Shown: positions 8,579 to 15,990 of the stretch, piece after piece
How positions within the stretch are numbered: position 1 is the stretch's first letter
Layout of the letters: every line of letters starts with the position of its first letter
Assembly: GCF_000373925.1 (NCBI RefSeq)
Contig: NZ_KB892751.1
Coordinates: 39,683 to 103,682, forward strand
Direction: 5' to 3'
DNA from: Actinopolymorpha alba DSM 45243
GTDB taxonomy: Bacteria; Actinomycetota; Actinomycetes; Propionibacteriales; Actinopolymorphaceae
DNA: 64,000 nt
The notes under the pieces: generated by a model
What the model was told of the DNA's origin: nothing
What the model saw: the letters and a program-made list of their open reading frames with translations, nothing else
The model's database searches: none
Made by a program: the position numbers and the translations under genes

Positions 8579-8611
8579 GGTCAGTCGCCCTTCCTGGAAT
8601 TATCAGGCCCG

Positions 8612-8953
8612 CTACGCCCAGGAGTTGATGAACCGCTGCTGGTTCTGCGCGACAGTGGTCTGGCTGGGCTGACGGTTCTGCGCCGGGAACTGGTTGATCC
8701 CCATCGCGGTCGCGAAGATCAGCAGTCCGTTGATGGGGGCGATCACCCACGTCAGCACGTCCGAGTCAGGAACCAGCCCGGCCGCCAGGAAGGCCAGTCC
8801 CAGCGCGACGACGAGCGCGACCCACTTGCGTGCCTTGTCGAAACCGCTGCCGATCAGCCAGCCCAGCGTGTTCGGTACGAACCACGCGATCCCGGCCGCA
8901 CCCTGCAACGTCACGAGGCTGGTGATCGTGAACAGAGAGTCGAGGTTGCCCAT
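8612..8953 (-). CDS. Small three-helix membrane protein of the eCIS cluster
   Basis: A 113-residue protein with three predicted membrane segments: about residues 15-37 (LQGAAGIAWFVPNTLGWLI), 45-64 (WVALVVALGLAFLAAGLVP) and 70-90 (VLTWVIAPINGLLIFATAMG), and a short Gln/Asn-rich tail. I start it at ATG 8953 with AAGGGG eight bases upstream. It is the first gene of the tail-protein block. Size and topology are holin-like, but many actinobacterial eCIS loci have a small membrane protein that could instead anchor the particle at the membrane. No enzymatic motif is present. It is separated from the CHAT gene by 165 bp, where a promoter could lie. Confidence 0.65.
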   Translation of the reverse strand: MGNLDSLFTITSLVTLQGAAGIAWFVPNTLGWLIGSGFDKARKWVALVVALGLAFLAAGLVPDSDVLTWVIAPINGLLIFATAMGINQFPAQNRQPSQTTVAQNQQRFINSWA

Positions 8954-9118
8954 GGCTTTCCCCTTAGAAGACGTGTGCCGTGGGTACGGCTCCACGATGT
9001 GTTCTGTTGCTCGATAAGGGGCGCGACCTGCCGTCCAGATACGTCAATGGGCGGATTTGTTCGCGAGGTGTGGGCGCAATCGAATTCAGCCGGCGCGGAG
9101 CGCTCGGCCCCTTTGAAC

Positions 9119-11698
9119 TCAGCCGGCGCCGAAGCAGACGAACGAGGCGAGTGGCTGCTGCGCGGTGGCACTGGCCAGGGCACGGGCCGGCGATGTACCC
9201 GACGCGACCGCGCGATGGTAGGTACTCATGACCGCGACCGCGACCTCGTGGGTGACGCGGGCGACGCTGGCGACGACGCTCGACGTACCGCCATAGAGCA
9301 GGGCCGCGGTGAAGCCGAGGATCTCATCGCCCGCACTCACCGTCGTTCGACCCACATCGCAGGCCGAGAGGGTGACGTGTCGAGGCGGCCGGCGCAGACC
9401 GTGGATGTCGTACGCCATCAGCGGACCATCCGCGAGGTCCAGCCGCGAAAAGAGCGCGCTCTCTGGTTCGTGGTGTCCGTGCGCGGCGAGGTGAGCCGTC
9501 GGCGTGCCGTCGATCGCCCGCAAGGTTGCCGACACGGTGGCGCGCTCACCAGACAGCAGAAGGCTGCCAGGGTAGACCTTCCCGATCTGTTCGATCTCGG
9601 CTTCGGCGTTGGCGATGTCTGGGCCAGCGACCAGCAGCGGCGGTCGCGATGGCGGTGGCGTCGCCGCCGTTGCCGCGGAATACCAGGCCGACGCGGACGC
9701 CGAAACCGTGACGGCGCGGCCATGGAAGTCTGGCAGCAGACTCCATGGCAGCGAGGAAAGCGCCTGGGTTGGTACGACAACCAGGTCAGCGTCACCGATC
9801 TCGGTTCGCAATCCCGCGACAAGGTGCTCGGTAAGAACCTCCAGCTGCCGTTGAATGGAACCCCGGATAACGGTCGCGAGCCGCTCCGGGAGCCTGCGCC
9901 CAGCGAGTGCGTCGAGGTCGGCGAGCAACCGGTGCGTCGCTTCCTCGGCGAGCGCATGGTCGCCCAGACCATGCAGACGGATGCCGGTCGACCGGACGAC
10001 AAGGGCATAGACCCGACCCCGCTGGACCAGATAGCAGAGCATGAGCCGGTCGGACTTGGCGAGCTCTTCCAGCACCGGCCCGGTCCCCACCACCGGTTTG
10101 CTCGCACCCGGACCGCGAAGCCTCCACCGTGCTTCGCGTACGGTCCGCTCCAGCTCGACGCACCGGTTGAGTAATCCTGGCTCGCGCCGTCCTTCCAACT
10201 CGGCGGTCCGCATCAGATTCCTGAGTTGGCGTAGCTCGGCAAGACTTTCAGACAACTCCGGATCCTCCGGCGGTCGCACCGGCGGGATACGGAACGCCTG
10301 TGCGCGGGAGCGTTCTGACCATGCGAACACCAGTCGCGGTGATCCGTCCGCAAGGGCCAGGTCGAGCCCGGCGAACGCCAGCTCGCGCCCCAGCGAGGCC
10401 GCGCCCACCTGCAGATCGGGACTGCCGAGGGTGCCGCGGTGTACGTGCAGTGCGGCCAGCCCTGCCCGGATCTCGGCGAACGCCGCGCCCCTTCGACCTG
10501 ATCGCTCCGCGAGTTCGGCCCGGGTGATCCGGCGCATCAGCATCGTGTCGAGGGCCGCGCGAGTTCGACGTACGCTCGACAGGCGAGCGGTGGCCTGATC
10601 CACCCGCCCCGACGCCGCCAGCGCGCGGATCGCCAACAGGTCGGCCATCTCCGCATCTCGAGCAAGGCCAGCTTGACGAAGGTTGGCACCCACCTGGTTC
10701 GCGCGCTGGACGTACGTCGCCGCCGAGCGTCCAGCCAAGACCAGCGCGGGGAATTCGGCTCGCAGGCGCATCAACCCGGCGATCGCGGTCCAGGCCGGGT
10801 TACCCCGTTTCCGGAAGTGCCGTTGAGCAGTCGCTGACCAGAGCCGGGCCGCCGCCAGGTCGCCCGACTCCAGTGCGGCGTGCGCTCTCCATAGTTCGGC
10901 TTCGGCGACATCGTGTCCGAGGCGCTGCCGACCGAAGTCGGCGATCGCGGTGTCGAGGAGGCGGCCGGCCTCGGTGGCGAGTCCGGCGGCGAGCAGGGCG
11001 CGGGCCTTCGCCGCGGCGAGGACGGGAAGGAACCCTGGTCCGTGTTGGGTGTAGAGCTGTTCGGCCGTTGCGAATCCCGCCAGGGCCGCGGGGATGTCGC
11101 CGTTCAGCAGATCGCAGTAGCCAGCGTTGTGGGCGGCCTTGCCGGCGAGAAGGGGAAGGCTGAGGGAGCCAGCCAGGTCGGCACATTTCGCGGCGTCCTG
11201 GCGAGAGACACGGACCCGCCCGGTGTAGAGGTTGAGTGCCGCTCGGTTGAGCAGGGTGCGCGCCAGGATCACGTCGTGTCCGAACGCCGCCAGTTTCGGC
11301 TCGGCCCGGTTGAGGTAGCCGAGCGCCTCGTCCAGCCGGCCCGCCCGCAGCAGCAGGAGTCCCCGCTGCTGCAACAGGACACCCTCGTCGGGCGGGTCCA
11401 CCACTGTCTCGGCGAGGTCGAGTAGCCGGAAGCCCAGCGACCCGCGTCCCTGTTCGGCTTCGGCATGGGCGAGGCTGATGAGCAGGCGCGCGGCGAGAGC
11501 GTCCTGCTCGGAGCCCAGCCGGGCAGGGGGCTGGACGTCGCCGGTCCTGCCGGCCGTCCAGCCGAGCAGGCGAAGGCCGGTACGCAGATCGCGTCCACCC
11601 ACGTCAGGCCGACCGCCGGCAGTCGCCGCGACGCCGGCGGCATGCGACTCCCGGGCGCTGGCCTCGGCGTCCGAGGGCGTACCCCTGACCGCGTTCAC
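9119..11698 (-). CDS. TPR-CHAT caspase-like protease
   Basis: An 859-residue soluble protein. Residues about 60-480 are helical repeats of the TPR type (for example LLLLRAGRLDEALGYLNRAE and LARTLLNRAALNLYTG). The C-terminal third is a CHAT domain, a caspase-like fold: strand-His motif HLAAHGHHE with candidate catalytic His740 and LSACDVG with Cys780, followed by the typical GDEILGFTAALLYGGTSSVV. CHAT proteases are cysteine peptidases used in bacterial defence and cell-death pathways (for example the Craspase subunit Csx29); TPRs usually sense or recruit a partner. It starts at GTG 11698, overlapping the 164-residue gene by four bases (GTGA), and is the last gene of a coupled operon with a sigma factor and a subtilase. 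No transmembrane segment is seen. Substrate unknown. Confidence 0.88.
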   Translation of the reverse strand: MNAVRGTPSDAEASARESHAAGVAATAGGRPDVGGRDLRTGLRLLGWTAGRTGDVQPPARLGSEQDALAARLLISLAHAEAEQGRGSLGFRLLDLAETVVDPPDEGVLLQQRGLLLLRAGRLDEALGYLNRAEPKLAAFGHDVILARTLLNRAALNLYTGRVRVSRQDAAKCADLAGSLSLPLLAGKAAHNAGYCDLLNGDIPAALAGFATAEQLYTQHGPGFLPVLAAAKARALLAAGLATEAGRLLDTAIADFGRQRLGHDVAEAELWRAHAALESGDLAAARLWSATAQRHFRKRGNPAWTAIAGLMRLRAEFPALVLAGRSAATYVQRANQVGANLRQAGLARDAEMADLLAIRALAASGRVDQATARLSSVRRTRAALDTMLMRRITRAELAERSGRRGAAFAEIRAGLAALHVHRGTLGSPDLQVGAASLGRELAFAGLDLALADGSPRLVFAWSERSRAQAFRIPPVRPPEDPELSESLAELRQLRNLMRTAELEGRREPGLLNRCVELERTVREARWRLRGPGASKPVVGTGPVLEELAKSDRLMLCYLVQRGRVYALVVRSTGIRLHGLGDHALAEEATHRLLADLDALAGRRLPERLATVIRGSIQRQLEVLTEHLVAGLRTEIGDADLVVVPTQALSSLPWSLLPDFHGRAVTVSASASAWYSAATAATPPPSRPPLLVAGPDIANAEAEIEQIGKVYPGSLLLSGERATVSATLRAIDGTPTAHLAAHGHHEPESALFSRLDLADGPLMAYDIHGLRRPPRHVTLSACDVGRTTVSAGDEILGFTAALLYGGTSSVVASVARVTHEVAVAVMSTYHRAVASGTSPARALASATAQQPLASFVCFGAG

Positions 11699-12189
11699 AC
11701 GACGATCGACGGCGTCACGACCGACTCTGGGGAGCCAGAAGCGTTTCGTACGACCATCTGCATGAGCCCTCGAGGCACTCCTTCGAGCACGAAACGGCCC
11801 TGCTCGTCCGCGATCACCACCCGCCGGTCACCCACGAGACGCAACTCCACCCGGTGCGGCGCGGCCGGGGCGATCCAACCGTCCAGACGGACGATGTCGT
11901 CGCCCGACGAGCGGATGCTGATCATGATGGTGAGGCTCTCGCTGTCGAACGTCACCGTGCGCGTGGGTTCGGCACCACGGACGCCGGCCAGCGCTGGCTC
12001 CTCCCGGAGTCGCATGACCTCGGCGTCGAGGTCTTCCAGCGCAAGGGCGAACTGGATCCGGTCGACCAGCCCAGGTGGCACCGGATCGGCGGCGGTGACG
12101 AGCCGGCGCAGGCTGCCCAGGACCTCGGTGTCGAGTTCGTCGAGCGGCTCGGTGGAACGCGGCGGGGTGGACCGGTCTGGGTGGTTCAT
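11695..12189 (-). CDS. Conserved 164-residue protein coupled to sigma factor and CHAT protease
   Basis: Start ATG 12189 overlaps the sigma-factor stop (ATGA). The first 70 residues are helical and acidic with VPPGLVDRIQFALALEDLDA, a motif often found in small actinobacterial proteins encoded beside CHAT proteins. The rest is strand-rich and resembles a carboxypeptidase-regulatory-like sandwich, with HRVELRLVGDRRVVIADEQG and RFVLEGVPRGLMQMVVR near the C-terminus. There is no membrane segment, so it is not a classic membrane anti-sigma factor, though a soluble anti-sigma or adaptor role would fit its place directly behind the sigma gene. I know this only as a conserved companion of unknown function; any role is inferred from the operon. 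Confidence 0.65.
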   Translation of the reverse strand: MNHPDRSTPPRSTEPLDELDTEVLGSLRRLVTAADPVPPGLVDRIQFALALEDLDAEVMRLREEPALAGVRGAEPTRTVTFDSESLTIMISIRSSGDDIVRLDGWIAPAAPHRVELRLVGDRRVVIADEQGRFVLEGVPRGLMQMVVRNASGSPESVVTPSIVV

Positions 12190-12881
12190 CGTTCGCTCCA
12201 GGAAGGGTCCGCCAGCAGGAGGGTGCGTAGTTTGGCCAGGCAACGACCACGGGTGGGTCCGATACTTCCGCGGGGCATCCCCAAGGCTGTCGACACCACG
12301 TCGTAGTCGGGTCGATCGACGAAGGCGACCACGCGGAGGAGTTCCCGGCACCTTTCTGGCAGGCGGGTGAATGCTGACCACAGTGTCCGATCGCGTTCGC
12401 CGCGGAGAACCTGATCATCGGGCAGGGGCACGCTGTCGGACAGCCACTCGGGCGCGGGGTCGGCGCTCGTCTGCTCTCGACGCTGGCGATCGCGTACCCG
12501 TCGGGCTTCGCGCCGGGTCACCGTGACCAGCCAACCCACCAGTGCCTCCGGCGTACGAATCTCGTCGAGATGCCTGACCAACTGCAGCCAGGTTGTCTGG
12601 ACAACATCCTCACTGGACGTGGTGTCGAGCTGGTGCGACCTCGCGACCTGCCAGAGCACCGGTGTCAGGTCGGCGACGATGGCGCTCAGCGCCTCCCGTT
12701 CGCCCGCCTGCGCACGGGTCAGCAGGCCCGCCCACCGCACGGGACGGTTGTCGCCGGTCGCCGCCGGGCCACTCGGTGTGGCCTCGGTCGGGACCGGCTG
12801 CCCCACCTGGAGATTCGCGATCGGTGGAACTGAGGCAACGAGGGGGGCAGGGGAAGCTGGTGGGGCGGGTTCGGCGGTCAT
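12186..12881 (-). CDS. ECF-type sigma factor of the protease-CHAT operon
   Basis: A 231-residue sigma-70 family protein, with start ATG 12881 overlapping the stop of the subtilase gene (ATGA). A 60-residue Pro/Ala-rich leader precedes region 2 (LWQVARSHQLDTTSSEDVVQ then WLQLVRHLDEIRTPEALVGW), and region 4 carries LPERCRELLRVVAF and the helix-turn-helix around STALGMPRGSIGPTRGRCLA. It would direct RNA polymerase to a small regulon, possibly this operon and the eCIS genes; no matching promoter pair was established. The long disordered N-terminus is unusual for ECF sigma factors. An adjacent membrane anti-sigma gene is absent, so activity may be controlled by the neighbouring 164-residue protein or by proteolysis from the neighbouring proteases. 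Confidence 0.88.
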   Translation of the reverse strand: MTAEPAPPASPAPLVASVPPIANLQVGQPVPTEATPSGPAATGDNRPVRWAGLLTRAQAGEREALSAIVADLTPVLWQVARSHQLDTTSSEDVVQTTWLQLVRHLDEIRTPEALVGWLVTVTRREARRVRDRQRREQTSADPAPEWLSDSVPLPDDQVLRGERDRTLWSAFTRLPERCRELLRVVAFVDRPDYDVVSTALGMPRGSIGPTRGRCLAKLRTLLLADPSWSER

Positions 12882-14563
12882 GGTGTGCCTCCGTTGTGTG
12901 CCCGCACTGCGGCGATCACCTTCTCCAGGACACCCGCGGGGTCGTGAACGTCGAGACCCACCGACGCATCGGCCACGCCATGCCGCAACGCCAAGGCCAC
13001 CTTCGCCGCGACCAACGGTGCCGCGAACGACGTACCGCTCCACACCGCGAAGCCGCTGCTGAAATCGTCGGGGTCGACCGTCTGGCGTACCAGCCCGGCG
13101 CTGGCCTGCTCTGGCGTGGTGGCGGCCTGCTCTGATCCAGACCGGATGGTTGGAAAGGTGCTCACCACGCAGGAGCCGGTCGCCCAGCAGTTGACCCAGG
13201 GGCCGTCGTCACTGAACAACGCCACCGTGCCGTTGGGGTTGAGCGCACCGACGCCGAGAATGGGCACCGCCCCGTCGATCGCGATGAGGTCGCTGAACGC
13301 CGCCGGATAGAAGCGCCGGCTGGTCGCGTAATTGCCGGCCGCGGCCACGACCGCGACACCCATGGCTGCGAGATCGCCAAGAATGCTTGCCAAAAGTGAG
13401 GTCACAGGGTCGGCGGGACCTTCGTCGAAATAGCCGAGTGAGAGGGAGAGTACGTCGATGGGCCGGGGTTTCCCTGCCCGCAGGGCCTCTTCCACCTCGG
13501 CGGCCAGCAGATGGAGAGCGGCGAGCAACGTACTCTCTTCCACCACACCGTCACTGTGCATGACGCGGATCGAGCGTACCTCCGCGTCAGGTGCGACTTG
13601 ACGGACGATGCCGGCGATGAACGTGCCGTGCCCGAAGTGGGTCGTAAGCTCGCCGACAAGGGGTTCTTCGGTGTACGGACTGTCCCAAGGACTGTCGATG
13701 ACAGGTACGCCCGCATCTGGGTCAGCCGCCGAAACCGCGGCGATCGCCTGCTGGAGCGGCGTGTCCACGGTCGCGAACTCGTCCTGAAACGCTGCGCGTT
13801 CCGCGATGTCGATCCAGTCGTCAAGGTGTGGTTGCAGGCCGCTGTCCAAGACGGCGACGACGATCCGTCGTCCGTCCGGGAGTTCCTTGCGGTCGCGTCG
13901 GGTCGGCGCGCGGAGGACGACGTCCACTGGAATACGCCCGCCAAAGCCCGCGCGGGAGTACGAAACAATGCCGCCTGGCGGCGCACTGCCTTCGGTCGCG
14001 ACGTTCACGCCACCGATCGGCACGCCGCCCGCGCCGACACAGGCCGAGCCGACCAGCAGGTGTTCGGGACCGACCCGGGCGACGATTTCGCCGGGTAGCT
14101 TGCCCTCAACAGCCGCGGCCCGCAATGCCTGGAGTGCGGTCCATGCGTCCAGCACCCTCGGCGGCCCACCGTCGAGCGGCCGCAGGCGTACGGGCCGAGG
14201 CACCGTCTTGAGGAAGCGGGAGTCAGACAGTTGGCGATCGAGAAGCCGTTCAACATCTGGCGCCGGGACCGCACGGAATCCGACGCCGGACAGAACCTGC
14301 TCGAACGCTCGCATGGTTTCGGCGTCCTCGAGGACGTCTCGTGGCACGAGTAGAACGTCGGACCGGTAGGCAGTCGACCGCGGCGCCTCCTGCCCGGGTG
14401 CGAGGGCGGCCTCGGTGGCGCGCAGAGTCCGGGCCCGGTGCCGGTCGAGCAGGGCCGGTGTAAACGGGATTGCGCCCGTCACCGTATTGGGCGGCAACGG
14501 GGCCGCCTGATCACGTGGTTGTTCGTCCCCCGAGGGGCCCTGAGTGCGGAACCGCACCTTCAT
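12878..14563 (-). CDS. Subtilisin-like (S8) serine protease of the CHAT operon
   Basis: A 561-residue S8-family peptidase with all catalytic residues visible: Asp240 (VVAVLDSG), His312 (HFGHGTFIAGIV), oxyanion Asn411 (AAAGNYAT) and Ser512 (SGTSFAAPLVA). No signal peptide or membrane helix is seen, so it is probably cytoplasmic or exported by another route. The N-terminal 230 residues lack a recognised domain and may be a regulatory or pro-region. I start it at ATG 14563 because GGAG lies seven bases upstream; ATG 14575 is possible, and the longer frame to 14806 crosses a degenerate IS region. It is the first gene of the operon and is joined to the sigma factor by an ATGA overlap. Substrates are unknown; the CHAT protein or the sigma complex are candidates by context. 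Confidence 0.9.
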   Translation of the reverse strand: MKVRFRTQGPSGDEQPRDQAAPLPPNTVTGAIPFTPALLDRHRARTLRATEAALAPGQEAPRSTAYRSDVLLVPRDVLEDAETMRAFEQVLSGVGFRAVPAPDVERLLDRQLSDSRFLKTVPRPVRLRPLDGGPPRVLDAWTALQALRAAAVEGKLPGEIVARVGPEHLLVGSACVGAGGVPIGGVNVATEGSAPPGGIVSYSRAGFGGRIPVDVVLRAPTRRDRKELPDGRRIVVAVLDSGLQPHLDDWIDIAERAAFQDEFATVDTPLQQAIAAVSAADPDAGVPVIDSPWDSPYTEEPLVGELTTHFGHGTFIAGIVRQVAPDAEVRSIRVMHSDGVVEESTLLAALHLLAAEVEEALRAGKPRPIDVLSLSLGYFDEGPADPVTSLLASILGDLAAMGVAVVAAAGNYATSRRFYPAAFSDLIAIDGAVPILGVGALNPNGTVALFSDDGPWVNCWATGSCVVSTFPTIRSGSEQAATTPEQASAGLVRQTVDPDDFSSGFAVWSGTSFAAPLVAAKVALALRHGVADASVGLDVHDPAGVLEKVIAAVRAHNGGTP

Positions 14564-14717
14564 GCCGCTCTCCATCCCGCCATGGCCGCCGATGCGCTGG
14601 CCCTCATTGATTAAGGGATCTCGTGGCCTCCGCAGATACATCGAGATGGTCACGAATTGATTAAGATCTGGCTGGCTCGCGTCGCGCGACCTCTTAGCTG
14701 ACTCTGGGCGTGGGGGG

Positions 14718-14895
14718 TTGCGCGCGGAGTGGGATGGCCCGGCGGTCCGCGCCGAGATCGACGCGTTCGTGGTGCTCGCGAACCTGGCCACCGCAGTCGG
14801 GCACACGTTGATCGATGTCGAGCTGTATCTCCCGCGATCCTGGACATCCGACCTGGACCGGCGGGCTGGAGCCGCAGGCTTATCCGGCGAAGCAG
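14718..14895 (+). pseudogene. Remnant of an IS701-like transposase
   Basis: The frame opening at 14718 reads LATAVGHTLIDVELYLPRSW followed by TSDLDRRAGAAGL, which closely follows the N-terminal to central motif (xLIDxELYLPxxWTxDxxRxxxAG) of IS701-type DDE transposases. The match covers only about 55 residues and then runs into an 18-bp perfect hairpin, with no catalytic domain after it. This is a short decayed fragment, not a working transposase. It lies directly upstream of the subtilase operon, in the opposite direction, which marks an old insertion or rearrangement at the edge of the eCIS region. Confidence 0.7.
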
Positions 14896-14937
14896 TGGAG
14901 ACTTTTCCGTGTCCTGACCCGGAAAAGTCTCCACTGC
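14892..14937. repeat. Perfect hairpin, 18-bp arms
   Basis: The arm gcagtggagacttttccg is followed by a 10-base loop and its exact reverse complement. No T-tract follows on either strand, so intrinsic termination in the E. coli sense is not clear. It lies between the divergent ends of the IS701-like remnant and the HdeD-like gene region. About 210 further bases of relatively AT-rich DNA to 15150 show no gene. Confidence 0.9.
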
Positions 14938-15150
14938 CTCCCTCGGTTGTTGATTTGGGTATCAGTCCACCTGGGCGGCGGTCTATTCAATGGGACCGTG
15001 GATCGTTTAGTAAACCTTCACAAGGGGTCACAGAAGGCGATTCATGGCTACCCAAAATTACATTCCGGGGAGCCTTCGAATGGGCTCTTTCGGGCGGGGT
15101 TGTGTCGGATAACGACCGTCTTCCCCGACGTCCCCAGCGCAACGCGGTGG

Positions 15151-15750
15151 TTAGGCGTGCCGGGCGTGGATAGCTGGTAGGCGCGCGCGCAACGTGAACG
15201 CCGCGAAGATCTCGATGATGCCGTAGAGCACCATGGCAATGCCGACCAGGTTGACGAGGAGCAGGAGTTCCCGGCCAGGCGAGCCGATGGCCCAGATCCC
15301 CAGCAGGAACTCCAGTACGCCGATGATCAGACCGACCCACCACATGGGTTCCTTGGGCCCGGCCAGGGTGGCGATCACGAGGAAGATGCCGCTGATCGCG
15401 AGGTACCACGCGACGAAGACCGCCAGGGCGAACAGCGTGATGCCCGGCCACACGAATGCGGCGATGCCGGCCGCGATCCCGAGGATCCCGCCGACGATCC
15501 ACAGCCACCGCCAGTTCTCCGCCCGGCTCGCCATGGAGAACTGCGAGATCCCGCCGAGAATGAACGCCACACCAGCGAGGATCGCCAGCGAGGCGACGGT
15601 GGCCGGGCGCAGGCTGAGCACCAGCATCCCGTAGAGCAACCACACAATGCCGGCCAGCAGATAGACCCACCAGAGCCGGGGAGGAGCGAGGGCGACGCCC
15701 GTGACGGCCGGCTGCTCGCCAGGCGTGGCCGGCGAGATTCCGCTCGACAT
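15151..15750 (-). CDS. HdeD-family (DUF308) membrane protein
   Basis: A 199-residue protein with six predicted helices arranged as repeated two-helix units, each with small-residue glycine motifs (LWWVYLLAGIVWLLYGMLVL, LAILAGVAFILGGISQF, WLWIVGGILGIAAGIAAFVW, WYLAISGIFLVIATLAG, WWVGLIIGVLEFLLGIWAI). This is the HdeD/DUF308 pattern; the family is linked to acid stress in enterobacteria but its function in actinomycetes is unknown. AAGGAGG lies upstream of ATG 15750 at good distance. Its stop lies next to the intergenic hairpin region. It is transcribed divergently from the phytase-like gene, with about 240 bp between them. Confidence 0.9.
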   Translation of the reverse strand: MSSGISPATPGEQPAVTGVALAPPRLWWVYLLAGIVWLLYGMLVLSLRPATVASLAILAGVAFILGGISQFSMASRAENWRWLWIVGGILGIAAGIAAFVWPGITLFALAVFVAWYLAISGIFLVIATLAGPKEPMWWVGLIIGVLEFLLGIWAIGSPGRELLLLVNLVGIAMVLYGIIEIFAAFTLRARLPAIHARHA

Positions 15751-15990
15751 CGGGCCTCCTTGTCACGACATGTCCACGCCGTCCGGCGAACGACAACGTC
15801 CTGCCGAGAAGACTGCGCCGCACCGGGCGGTTCGAAATCACCCGGTAGGCATGAAAGCCGCGGTTGTCAGGCGGCTGGGGCCCCGGGCCGCCGCTGGAGT
15901 GAATGACGCGGATGCACCAGGTGAACGCTCTGGCCTGTTTCTGGGCGGAAGGTGGTGGGACGTCCGGGCCGTCCGGTTGGATGGGCAACC

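Noticed and set aside
14718..15173. 151-codon frame as an intact gene
   Set aside because: Only about 55 residues match a transposase; the rest is hairpin and intergenic DNA.
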